From Juglans regia (taxonomy: Eukaryota; Streptophyta; Magnoliopsida; Fagales; Juglandaceae), in assembly GCF_001411555.2 (NCBI RefSeq), contig NC_049906.1:376781-440780 (forward strand): a DNA stretch of 64,000 bases, in the 5' to 3' direction. Numbering within the stretch: position 1 is the first letter of the stretch; each line of letters begins with the position of its first letter. The position numbers and the translations under genes were made by a program. This document shows, in pieces, positions 45,370-57,275 of the stretch. The notes beneath the pieces were generated by a model that saw nothing but the letters and a program-made list of their open reading frames with translations, was not told the DNA's origin and did no database searches.

Positions 45370-48300
45370 ATGAGCTGGAGGATGGTGGCCGAGTCTCTTC
45401 AAACTCTTGTGGCACATGGCTTGCTCTTCTCCTTCACTCTCTTGCTTGCGCTCAAGCTTCAACATGCCGTGCTTCGCTCGTGGTGGTTCGTTATTTCCTT
45501 TCCTTTTTAATTGTTTTTTTCCTTTTTATGTATGTTCATTTTGGATGAATTGAGAAAGTGGAAGAAAAAGGCAGGAAATCTGGGTTCTTGGGACAGCTAT
45601 TACAAGTTTAGAACCCGTTTGAATTCTCAATATAATACATTTATCCCGTTTCTTTTTTGTTACATTTTTTTGTGGGAGACCAAAAGGTACCCACTTTTTG
45701 ATTTGTGATTAATTCTTTGGTTTCATGGGTGGGCTCAATCTTTGTGTATGTTTCGAATTTTGAATTGGCCGGAAATAGTCTAAGAATTTAGGTGAAGACT
45801 GTGTAAAAATGTAAGATTTTGTTGTAGTTTGCATGCTATGATTTAGGTGATTTCTTTAATTCCAATGTCTTCATTTTTTGAAGATTGAAGTTTTAAATGT
45901 TAGATTTTCTTATCCTTGTAATTTCAAGTTCTCTAGGCACTACTTCAGTTGAACTGAGTTTTGCTAAACTGTTTTGGGAATTGGGAAATGTACTCGCAGG
46001 TAAGTCTATTATATGAAACCTACAAAACGGGACAAAGGTGTAAAGAAAGAGAAAGAAAGAAAAGAAGAGTATAATGAGAATGTTTTCTTTCTATTGCTAT
46101 AAACTTCTCCCTCCAGTTCACTGGTCACATCCGAGGACTATGCTATTGACCCAGAAAGTGCTCTGTTTCTTCAGCTCCAAAGACCTTACTAGTTGTCATA
46201 TGTGTCCGTTCAAATTTATCTCTAAACGCTGCCTTTTTAGGGGTGGTGCAAAACTATAATAGCCGCATGTACAATCAATATAAATGAATTTAAACCTGAA
46301 ATCACTTGTCTGGGACATGGGCAAGTCCATCAAATTGAGCTTATTCATATCCGTAGCGAGGGATTTTTCTGATGTTGATTTCCTGACTATTCTTTGGCTA
46401 GAAAAGTCTAGCAAATTATTCACTTGGGAGTTATAAACTACAAAATGTTCCATTAAATATATATTTATGTCGATGGCATGTAGTCCATTTCATACAATAT
46501 TCAAATAAGTGCGCTATTTGACCATTCCTGCTTTGTATTCAAGCAATGAAGAAGGGGAGAAAGTGTAATGTCATTCCATGCAAGAAAGACGCAAACTTCT
46601 AAATACATCCTTACTTATGGACGTGCAGAGAATGTTCAAGCATGAACGGATTTTTTTTTTCTTTTTCTTTTTGGTTGGATGGAGGCTCTTCCAATATAAT
46701 GTATGTGGGATGATGAAGCCATTATTAACTTTTCCTTTACATTTCATTAAGGGCAGTTTGCTTTTGTTCTTATTCTGCAGGATCATATTTGCTCCTTTGT
46801 GGCTCTTTCATGTAGTTGTTGCACGAGGCAGATTTTCCTTGCCTGCTCCTTCGCTGCCGCATGATCGCCATGTATGAGATACTGTCTCCAATGATTTCTT
46901 TGGATATCATTTTTATCGAGATGCAATTGATATCATTTTTATCGAGATGCAATTTACAGAAAAGTAAACACTTCTTTTTATGGACAGTGGGCACCTTGTC
47001 ATTCCATCATGGCAACGCCGTTGCTTGTTGCTTTTGAACTGCTTCTCTGTATACATCTCGAGAGTATTTATGGTATGGAAGTTCTGTCATGAAATAGTCA
47101 TATACAGATACTATGTGGACCAAAAACTTTATTTGTTCTGATATTAAGTAGCATTTGCAATTTTCCCAGGATGAATAAAAAATACATGATCACAGATACC
47201 ATGGGGGCAACCAATTTTTTTGGTCCAATGTTTAATTAACACATGCAAATTTCCTGTTATGAATAAAAATCACTTGAATTGACCATGACATATCTGTTTG
47301 TCGGGCTCAATGTTGATTAAGAAACATGCTCATTTACTTTTTAAATGTCTAGATAAACAGAAATAGGTTGAATTCCTGTTTATCATCATTTTCAACAATT
47401 GACTTATCTGTCAATGTTCTTGCAAACTGAATTGCTGCAGTTGTAAACTTGAAGATTGTCTTTCTACCCTTGTTGACATTTGAAATATCAATTTTGATTG
47501 ATAATATCAGGTAATTATCTTTCTCCTCTATTGTGCTCTATTCACTAATAAGTATTTATTTAAAGCATAATTAATATTCTTCAATAGTATGCTATCCACT
47601 CTACTAGAAATTCTGGAACAGAATCCTGATTAACTCCACAGACACAGACACACCCACCAATTAGGGATTCATGCATTTCTTCAACCCTTGTCCTGGCCCA
47701 TAGGCTAACTACTCATCAAAGTACATTTTCCATATCTGCCCTTTCTATTTTCAATACTCAACCTCTAGTCTCGAAATTTTATTGCTTATATTTGAATAAA
47801 AAGGTTATGTTAGTTTTACCTATTAAGAAAAAGATTATGTTAGTTTTGGTCATTCAAATTTTGGTTCATTTTAACAAAAGTAATTAATGTTTGTATTTTA
47901 TACAGGATGTGTAGGGCCTTAATGCCTGGAGATGAAGAAAGTATGACTGACGAAGCCATATGGGAGACCCTTCCTGTATGTTCTGTAACGATGTTTTGAA
48001 TTAAAGAATTGCTTATATATTTTTTTTTATAAGAAGAATTGCTTATATATTACTGTAAAATATATAAGAAATTTTTCTTATAAAAAATATATTTATATAT
48101 ATATATAAAAAATATATATATTTTTTGATAAGAAGAATTGCTTATATATTTTACAGTAATTTACTTAGTTGTTTCTTATCTAGGTATCAGTGCTTAGTTC
48201 TATGTGAGTGGTGGCAATGAATTAGGTACCTGTTGTTTTCTGCTGGCACCCTACCTTGTCATTTATATAATTAAAGGATCACCAATTTTCATTACGATTT

Positions 48301-51300
48301 GTGAGAAACTGCTGCTTATATGGGGATATCGGACAAAACTTACAGAGAATCCATTGATGGCTGTCTAAAATAAGACACTACTCACCCGTGGGTAGCCCAA
48401 GTGGTAAGGGTGAATTTGTGTGCTTGAGCCCCATGTCACAGTTTCGATTCTCCCTAGGATCAAATTGCAAATTAAGTGGGAGGCCGTGGTGGTGGGTTGT
48501 TGTGCTAGTCTCCCTGGGGGTTTAGGTTCCAAGAATGAGTCCTAAGGGCTCTGCTGTAGGGTGGTTCTTCCATCATAAAAAGTAAATAAATAAATAATAC
48601 TCTTTCAGTTTTTGGAATTGTGGTTGCAATGCATTAATGTAAATAGAAACAATAGATTAAAAATATTCCATATATGTAAGCTGAAAATGGTCTCACATAC
48701 CTTATTTAATGATCCTTTCTTTTAGGCGGTTGAGCTTGTGATTCACTTTTGCAAGTTGCAATAAAACTGCTAGGGATGGAATGATAAGATCATTTAGATC
48801 TACCTAGAGTTGTGGAAAACTTTTGATTTTATGTGCTTGTTTTTATGATTTCCTTGAATCTTTTTCTATTTTTAATTAGGTGTTCCTCTTTTATTTTCCG
48901 TGTACTTGGACTATGCCTTTTAGGTTGTCCCACTATAAAGGGGGAGGGGAGGGGGGTTATAGTCCACTTCAGACTTGCTGTACTGCCCAATGCATGGTAC
49001 CAGAAACCTGATTGGGATACTGTTTCCTGTCCACAGTTTTATCCTTTGTGCCTGGCCTTTGTAAAACACATGTATTTGCTCTTTGGACTTTCTATACTTT
49101 CTCATTTCATTAGATTTTAGTTTTTATAGTCTCGTTATTATAACCCCTAAGGGTCGGCTCAAGTGTTAAAGGCCTTGGTCTTGGTGGTGTGCTCCCTCCA
49201 GGTCTAAGGTTCGAATTCTCTTGGGTGCAAACAATTCCTAGCGGCCATTGGAAAGGGGGATTTTCCCCTTGAATTACACGAGGTAAACTTGTGGAAAACT
49301 TCTTGCTGAGGGCCTGTGCACCCCCGGGATTAGTCGGGATGCTATTCTTGGACGCCCGGTGCTAAAAAAAAAAAAGTTATTATGATAATAGCATTCATTA
49401 CTGCATGATATTTGGAATAGACACTAATGTTCAACAATTTCTTTATTGTTATTGAATTTTTCTTGCACTACTTTGATGTTTCTTATTTCTAATAGTTTTG
49501 ATATGAAATTGAAAATATTTTGCTTCTAGCACTTCTGGGTTGCAATTTCTATGGTCTTCTTTATTGCCGCAACAACATTCACTCTTCTGAAGATATGCGG
49601 TAAGTTTTTCTATTTCTTACCTGCAATGATTATGTTGTGTTCGCTAAACTTGATATGCTAATTGCCTCTCTACTTGAATCTTTGTGCACTTTCTTTCCAT
49701 AGTATAAATGGGTAGGTTTCAGTGTAGTGTTATGACAAATTGACTGTGTTTAGAAGTTCTAAAAGCAAACAATCTTCGCAAATCTTACCCGACTGTGTAT
49801 TCCGATTTTATACGAGTTCTACTTATATAACTATCTATTTTCTTTTTTTATTAAACCCAAATAGCTATTACCTGAAATTCATTTGTTTCTTGTTTGCCAT
49901 GGTTAATTTTTATGTCCAACTGAGTTCAGTAAACATGTTCAAGAAAATTACTCTTGAGAATTTTCCCAATTCTCATTTGATTATCCCAAAGACTCACTGC
50001 AATGGAACTCTTGTTCAGAATATCATTTCACTTTGTTATATGCCAAAACAAAAGTCTGGTATGAGCATACTTGCATAATCAAGACAGACATTGTCTGAGG
50101 ACTAGAACACTATAGCCATCATGAAAGCATTTAAGTAATTACACCATAGGTGCCAATCTGGGGCACCAGTATGGGGTGTTTGACCCTGCTAACCATTGAA
50201 AATTAGAAAATTATAGATTGTTTTTATTCAACATTTGCATACAACATGAACAACAGAAAAACAGATTAAAATTCCCTTGCTATGTATATATTGAACCATT
50301 CTGAAAATGGTATTATCAGCCGTAAATGTAGCTACATAATATTTTTGGCTTCTATTTATACATAACTGCAGCATTTTGATACATCTCCATGAAAGCTTAG
50401 TATATCCTTGTGAATTCGCGAAAAGTGGAAGGTGTTATAGGCCGGAAGTCCCTTAGATGACTTTTTTTTTTTTTCAAAATGACTTTCTTAATGAGGATTA
50501 AAGTTATTTGCTGTTTCATACCTATTCTTATGCTGTTACTGTTCTGGTTCCAAACTATATCTGCATGAAGGTTGTGTCCCAGCCCTCATGGTCTATGTTT
50601 GTAGTTTCTATTGCGGAGATATAACCATTACCAAAACCATCATTGACAAGTCTCTGAAACATATGGCTCTAAACATGCAATTAGCATCTGGTATGCGCCG
50701 TTTCTGTATTACGCTTGTATGCAAAATTGTGGATGCATCAGCTGGAATCTTTGAAGAACTTCATAACAATATATTATTGCATAACAATTACTTGACATAC
50801 ATATTCTTAGGCTGAATGGAACAAATATTGCGCTAAGATTCATGATGCATTCTTTTTCCTGGCTTCCTCTACAACCACATGCAGGTGACATTGCTGCTCT
50901 AGGCTGGTGGGATTTGTTTATAAACTTTGGGTATGATTTATTTGTGTTTAAAGTTTGATGATGGTATATTTTGTCTCTGCCTCAAAATAATTCTTGTTTG
51001 TCCATTTACAGCATTGCAGAGTGCTTTGCCTTTCTTGTTTGCACAAGGTGGTATAATCCAGCAATTCATAGGCAGTCTCTCATTAGAGAATCCCATTCAT
51101 CTTCAATGAGTATTACATATCTTGAATGGAATAGAGGCTTAGTGCTTTCTTCAGACGAAGACCGGCACCAGACTGGAATGTGCAACCTGCAGGACGTTGG
51201 TGGACATATTATGAAAGTTCCATTTATTGGTTTCCAGATCCTTCTTTTTATGCGCTTAGAGGTATAATAGGTGTTGAGGAGTTCCTCTTTGTGGATATTT

Positions 51301-54300
51301 TTGAAGTTATTTAAGTTCTCATTTACAGTATTGTTTCATTTTCAGGGAACTCCACCTGGTGCTAGACATATCTCATTCCCAGTTCTGTTTGCTCCTCTGT
51401 TTTTGTTGCAAGGAGCTGGGGTCTTATTCGCTGCATATAGATTGGTGGAGAAAATTGTTCTTTTAGTGCACACTGGAGTGGTCTCTGGATCATACGCTGC
51501 TTTATCATCAAAAGCTTGCAACTTTTTTGGGTTTTTGCAACATGGATCAAGGTAATTGTCTAACATTCTATAAACTGTCAATTTTGAATGGCCTGTATCA
51601 AACAGCAGCCACCCTAGGAATTTTTGTAACTTGTGGTTCATTTCTGATAACAGGTTGCTTGGTTGGTGGTCAATTGATGAAGTCAGTCAAGAGGAACAGG
51701 CTAGACTCTATAATGCTGGGATTTCTGGGTTAGTGAAGTGTATAGACTATATTTCACTACCTTTTATAGGACATTTTCATTTAGCCAATCTTTCTTCTGT
51801 ACTAAGCTGCTTGCTAATCATGGCAACTTAGAGAGCTACACTTTCCATGCGAGGTTCTGATGACCTAAATTGGTTTGTGGATGCCTCATCTTTGTGCATG
51901 CATGCGTTTTGTACTGGAGCTTAAATTCATGCCATGTATAATAAAACTTTTAGACTAGGCATTTTCCAACATGGAATTTTTCCTTTTGGGATCCACCATC
52001 ATATAGTTTATATGATCCACCATGCTGGTATGGTATTCAAATTCTCACCTTTGCCTTTTGGGAAGAAAATCCTTATCTCTGTGTCAGTGGAAAACTTTAT
52101 AACAAATGTTTTAAAATAGCAAAATATTGTGGTTCTGTATCAAAGAATTTGCATATACTTTCATTTCTAGTTGTTTTCATCACTTAAGGCACACAACAGC
52201 AATGTAACTCCCCCTTCCTCTAGATTTAGGGATGCTACTCACATTATCATTCCATGAGCCAGTTATAAGAGAATTCTATAAACATAGGAAACAGTCTGAA
52301 ATTGCATTAATAAAAAAAAAAATTCATTAATAAAACTCAACTGCAAATTTCCTAATCTGTCTAGGGGCTATTTTAGGCAAATTTAGTTATGAAGGTGAAA
52401 ACTTTCCTTTTATAGCAGATCGTCAAAAGTCAGATCTGTCAGCCCGTAAAATTAACCTACTTAAATATCTAAAATTAATTCATTAGTTAAGACAAAAATA
52501 AATGAGCAGAAAAGTAATTGGCCCGTCGGCCTAAAATCCAAAACCCACTCCAGATTTGGGAGCTTTAGGGCTCGCATGTGACACGCAAGGATAGGTGTCA
52601 CTTTATTTCCATTGGAAAGTTGTGAAAGAAGATACATTTTATTAACATGCGTTATTGAACTTTTTGGTTTGGTAGTTTCTCATCTCTGTTTGACCCACAT
52701 CATTCAGGTACAATACTTTTGCTCCTGATATTGTGAAGAAAATGCCTAAATCAGATCTTGTTGAGGAGGTACTTGCAATATTTCTAGTTTACCCATTATG
52801 CAGGCTAAAATTCTACGTCTTTTTTTTCCCATCATCTATTCCACTTTGTAGCATATCTGTTACTTGGTCTAATTACATCTGCACTGAGTGTTAAATCTAC
52901 TTTACACCAATTGCTTTTTTTTTAATATCATATTTTTAATTCTTTTAATTTCAGATATGGAGATTACAAGCTGCACTTAGTGAGCAAACGGAGGTCACAA
53001 AGTTCAGCCAGCAGGAGTACGAAAGGCTTCAAAACGTAATATTGAGAACCTTGACTGATATTTTCAACAGTTTGAATGTTTTAAACTGAATTTGTTACGT
53101 ATTTGTTTCAAAATACTTATATAAAAATGTGTTGGTTTCAAAATTATCAACTAAAACTGCAACAGTAACTTCCTAGTCCTTTTCCAAGATATTGAATTGG
53201 CAACTGAAGTTACTGTTGAGAATTGGCAACTGCAACACTAATTTCTTGGCAAATGCATTATAAGGTTCAGTTGAGACTTAAAATGATTCCCAAATTATAA
53301 CTATTTCAAGAGAGAGAGAGAGAGAGAGATTATAAGGAGAGTAGAAATCTTATAAGCCAGTGAAAAATAACAATGACCATTGGATGAATAGGTAAGACCA
53401 AGCTCTAAAACAAGCATCTCCAGAATCTACATGCTTACAATGCCATTGTGTTAATGCCCCCTTGTTAGTGAATATCCTTTGAGATCCTAGAAATGAATTG
53501 ACCACTCCCAAGAATTTAACCAGCCACTTGTGCTTGACAATCTAAGAGTTTTGAAAAAGTGTTGATGATCAGTACCGCATTAAGATAAATAAACCATCAG
53601 ATCTGAATAAGTAATCAGAACAAGGTCTTTTTGACGTTTGTATGGAAATTATCAGTCTAGTTATCTTCTCTTTTAATTTTTCTCTATTTAACATTAATAG
53701 TGATATACTGCATTCTCTCAAATGTGGAAGTTGAAATGTGCCTTATTAATGCAATGATTTGGACGAATTAACTATTACATGGAAACCTTTAGACCTGCAG
53801 TTCCTTGCAAATAGAGCTTGCAGATCTGGTTCCATGACCTTTTTCTGTTACGTTTTGAATAAATTTTTCTCTTTGTTTTGTGGATAATAATTATCAATTA
53901 CACTGATTACATGTACAGCGACCCCAGAATATAAATGAAAATGATTGGGTTACACTAAAATAAGTTTACTCATGCTATGGATGTTACAGGTTAATATGTG
54001 TAATTAAATATTCTGTAGGAAGCTTTTGCTCTTTCATGTTCTTGTCAACTCTTGTGCTAGTAATCTTCATCCCACCATGCTAGGATCTACTATGGCATCA
54101 CAGACTAATTTGATGATTCTATCAGGAAAAGATCCTATGTAGAGTATGCTTTGAAGAACAGATTAATGTAGTTCTTCTTCCATGCAGGCATCACATCCTT
54201 TGCAGGTATTTCTGTCCACCCTTGTGTACACTACTAACATCCATTTTTTTTATTCATATTACTCCGTTAGATGAGTATAGCAGCTTTCTTTATACCACAA

Positions 54301-54938
54301 ATGTAAATATGAACATATCATTTCCCACCCTTCTGGGGTCACTCTTTCTTTCAATAGAAAGCAGGGAAAATTAACAAAAGTGAATAGGCAAACTCGAATA
54401 CAGGTTCTTGTCCTTGACTTGACTAATTATGAATCAATATAAAGATAAATTTTGTTCTTCATCTTATATTTTATCATTCTAGTAATGCTACAAACCACAC
54501 TGCTATCCCACTTCAATCCCACTTTGTACATGTGGCACTTTCCATCACCTTTGGATCATCTCTTATTTTTTTTCTAAAATGAAATTGAAAGGTTGATGGG
54601 CATGGTACCTCATCATAGTGGGATAAGAGTGATGATGTAGTATGTAGAATTTCCGTTGTCATTCTCAATCACACATGCTTATGTGGCACATTTCAAGTGA
54701 CTGTCACATCAGCAGGTGCATTGTTCCCATATAAATGACAACAGAGCTCTGCCCTCTGCTATCATATTGGTTAGGATCTATTATATCAATGTTTCTCTCC
54801 ATTTTGCTATCTTTCCTGAGTTAGATAAGCAATGATTTTTTTCCCTGTTTAATTTTCAGCACTTGTTGTGAAAGGTGTAAAAAGTGTCCCATCTGCCGCG
54901 TTTCTATAGAAGACCGTTTGCCTGTCTATGATGTGTAG
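45370..54938 (+). CDS. Multi-pass membrane RING-type E3 ligase (TMEM185/Fragile-X-F-associated family), 14 exons
   Basis: Exons: 45370-45485, 46781-46871, 46988-47072, 47441-47510, 47906-47975, 49530-49599, 50885-50930, 51012-51261, 51346-51551, 51654-51728, 52708-52768, 52955-53035, 54126-54205, 54860-54938 (1380 nt, 459 aa). All introns are GT-AG and the frame is kept throughout. About seven hydrophobic segments (for example VAHGLLFSFTLLLALKL, ATPLLVAFELLLC, FWVAISMVFFIAATTFTLL, FPVLFAPLFLLQGAGVLF) match the Tmemb_185A domain. The C-terminal RING is C3HC4: C412, C415, C427, H429, C433, C436, C443, C446. It matches Arabidopsis At1g68820 in layout and length. Likely role: ubiquitin ligase in an internal membrane, RING facing the cytosol; no substrate is known to me. 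Start MSWRMVAESLQ is chosen because MSWR is the conserved family start; in-frame ATGs at 45349, 45352 and 45211 would add residues. Two SINEs sit in intron 5. Confidence 0.92.
48020..48165. repeat. Local repeats and hairpins in RING gene intron 5
   Basis: GAATTGCTTATATATT occurs three times (about 48009, 48039, 48135), with inverted forms AATATATAAG between them, making several overlapping AT-rich hairpins. Confidence 0.6.
48384..48595 (+). mobile_element. SINE (tRNA-derived) in intron 5, first
   Basis: A box TAGCCCAAGTGG (48393-48404) and B box GTTTCGATTCT (48441-48451) are spaced as in a tRNA gene, followed by a non-tRNA body (GGAGGCCGTGGTGGTGGG...) and a degenerate A-rich tail (AAAAAGTAAATAAATAAATAA, about 48577-48596). 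Flanks ACTACTC and AATACTC may be a decayed target duplication. Inserted in the sense orientation of the host gene. Confidence 0.75.
49142..49375 (+). mobile_element. SINE (tRNA-derived) in intron 5, second, with target duplication
   Basis: GTTATTAT flanks it on both sides (49134-49141 and 49376-49383). A box TCGGCTCAAGTG (49154-49165) and B box GGTTCGAATTC (49208-49218) mark the pol III promoter. The body ends GACGCCCGGTGCT before an A tract (49364-49375). Body sequence differs from the SINE at 48384, so it is a different family. Perfect duplication and A tail suggest a recent insertion. Confidence 0.88.
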
Positions 54939-56110
54939 TTTCAGCTCAGACACGGAGGCCACCAGGGTAAGGCTTCCTCCAAAACCATACATTGTTGCTT
55001 GTGTTTTTGACTAAGCAAGCACTTAGAAGCTGTGGCAAATATGGTTATTTTGATAATTTTTGTCAGTGTAATACATCACATCAGGAACTGTATATATACT
55101 AATGTGTAGTGCGCAATTAATTGAAACACTTGCTGTTTTGCATGTCTTGTTAACATCTTAGTGTTACAATGGCTGTTAGCTTTAATGGTCGATGATTATA
55201 GTGAAATTCAAACTATTTTCTTTTGTTTGGACTAATTGATACAATAATTGTCCATCGTTTACTCTCTTTACAGTAAAAATGCATACCATAAATGACCGAT
55301 CAAAAACAAATAAATACCATAAATGTATCTTAGTCTTGATAAATGGAAACCATAAAATGGATGAAAAGCAAGCTCATCTACTTAGGTTAAGTGGAGTAGG
55401 ATGATTAATTAAATCATAGTCTGTACTCTGAAGGCACGAGTTGAATGAAGTTTTGTTCTTATGGAGTGTACCAATCAATAATAATCTATATGTCAATATT
55501 ATATACTTTCCAAGGCATGTGTTCTTATGAAATTATAGCCATAAACTATTTCACTATATTAGTATTAAATAGCAATTAGTTACCTTTTAGTTTTCCTAAT
55601 TTGTGTTTTTTTTTTTTTTTTCCAACTTATATCCTTTTATCTCGACCTCTTTCTTCACTAGAATAAAGTATACAAGGTTTTTCATCATCGATTAGAAAAG
55701 GGAGTAAGGGAATAGAGCATTAAGTTCCTCTATTAAACTTTGGAATAACAAAATGCTCAACATTCATATGCTTTAAGAGATTTTATTTTATTATATAATC
55801 TCTCAAGATATGCTAACTTAGTAACATAAAGTATTCTTTATTTAATATTATCAGTCATGCCTGTGCAATTGTGCATTGCACAAGTTGAAGACTAATGAAT
55901 ACATCTTATGGTTGAGACACCATGCCTCTAAATTCAATCCACTGCCCTCCCCCATTCATATCAGTAGCAGTTTTCTCAGCCAAAACAAGTACAAGTAATG
56001 ATGTTCCTTCCAATAATCACTCGGAATTCAGGTTGAATCATAGTAAGCAAATTGAATTCCACATTTATGTACTATTAAAAAAAAAAAAATCAATCTTGTA
56101 ATAGTAACAC
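54939..56110. other. Convergent intergenic region
   Basis: Lies between the stop of the RING gene (+) and the stop of LAR (-). It holds both 3' UTRs. A donor-like GGTAAGG at 54965 suggests that a 3'-UTR intron of the RING gene is possible. Nothing else is recognised. Confidence 0.5.
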
Positions 56111-57239
56111 TCAAGCACGTGTTGCAGTGATTGCCATAGATTCAGCCATGCAATTTGTGGTGGTAATTTCATCGGTACTGATAGACTTTCTGTCCACTTT
56201 GACAAGAAAATCATTGAAGCACTGGTCCAAGGTTATGAAAGTTTCATCAGGGTAGAGAGTGCTCACTTCAACATCTTGAGGGCCATCGATTTGGAAATTG
56301 ATTTGACAGCCCTTTATGAATATATCATGGGTGAATGATGCAACAATACTTTGAGGCATGCGATTCTCTGCAAATAATATACAAAGAAGGAAAATGTCTG
56401 AAAGTTATGATAAAATATAAAGCAAAGACCAGTATCTGCAGTATATTTTGAAAATATTCCAACATGTCATTACATAAAAAATAAATATAAAAAAGAAAAG
56501 AAAAGGACCTGCAGCTAGTAGGTCGTTTTCAGTGACGGTAACTCGAGGGAGTGTCTTTCCAATCTTTTTCTCCCACAAAGATGCAAGCTCATTGATGTTG
56601 TAGAGATTGCAGGTCGGTCGAAAATGCACACATTTGTCGAGGGTTCGAGTGTCATCAACAGTTTTCATTGTAAATTTTCCAATATCAGTGCCAGCAACAA
56701 AGTACGCTGCAATAGTAAACTCAAAACAAGTACAAGTTACAACAACTACAGATCATCGATAGTCATATAAGATATTATATATAAATCTTTCATTTTTCAA
56801 AGAGCTAGGGGTTGGAAAATGAGAAAGCCAAGGAGAAACTGAGTTAGCAGCCATGGTTCTAGATCATCTTCTTCTTTCAAACACCCCCATCAGTTATGTT
56901 AGGTTTGTAAGTTCTGTAGAGATAGTTAATGGAGTGGTTGTTTGTACCTAGCTAGGTACAGAGTCTTCCGATCACAAGTTGAACAGTAAACTATCAAAGC
57001 CTCATTTTTTACTTTATTTACAGTGTGTTTGACAATTTAGAGAGTCATTGTACATAATAGTTCTCACCATCTCGATTAAGTCGTTTTCCATTGGAAAATT
57101 ATGATAACTGACAAAGAAAGAAGACCTAAACGGCACTTGAGGAAAGATACACTTACAGAATTACTGGGTACATTTGTCTCCAAAATCCTTACAGGAAAGA
57201 TACACTTTCTTAAATTCCCAACTCTAGAAAATGATAAGC

Positions 57240-57275
<36 letters not shown>

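Noticed and set aside
46578..46877. 99-codon frame overlapping RING exon 2
   Set aside because: Off-frame reading through intron 1 and exon 2; exon 2 in the proper frame gives IIFAPLWLFHVVVARGRF.
49142..49230. A functional tRNA gene
   Set aside because: A and B boxes are present but the sequence does not fold into a full cloverleaf and continues into a SINE body with A tail and target duplication.
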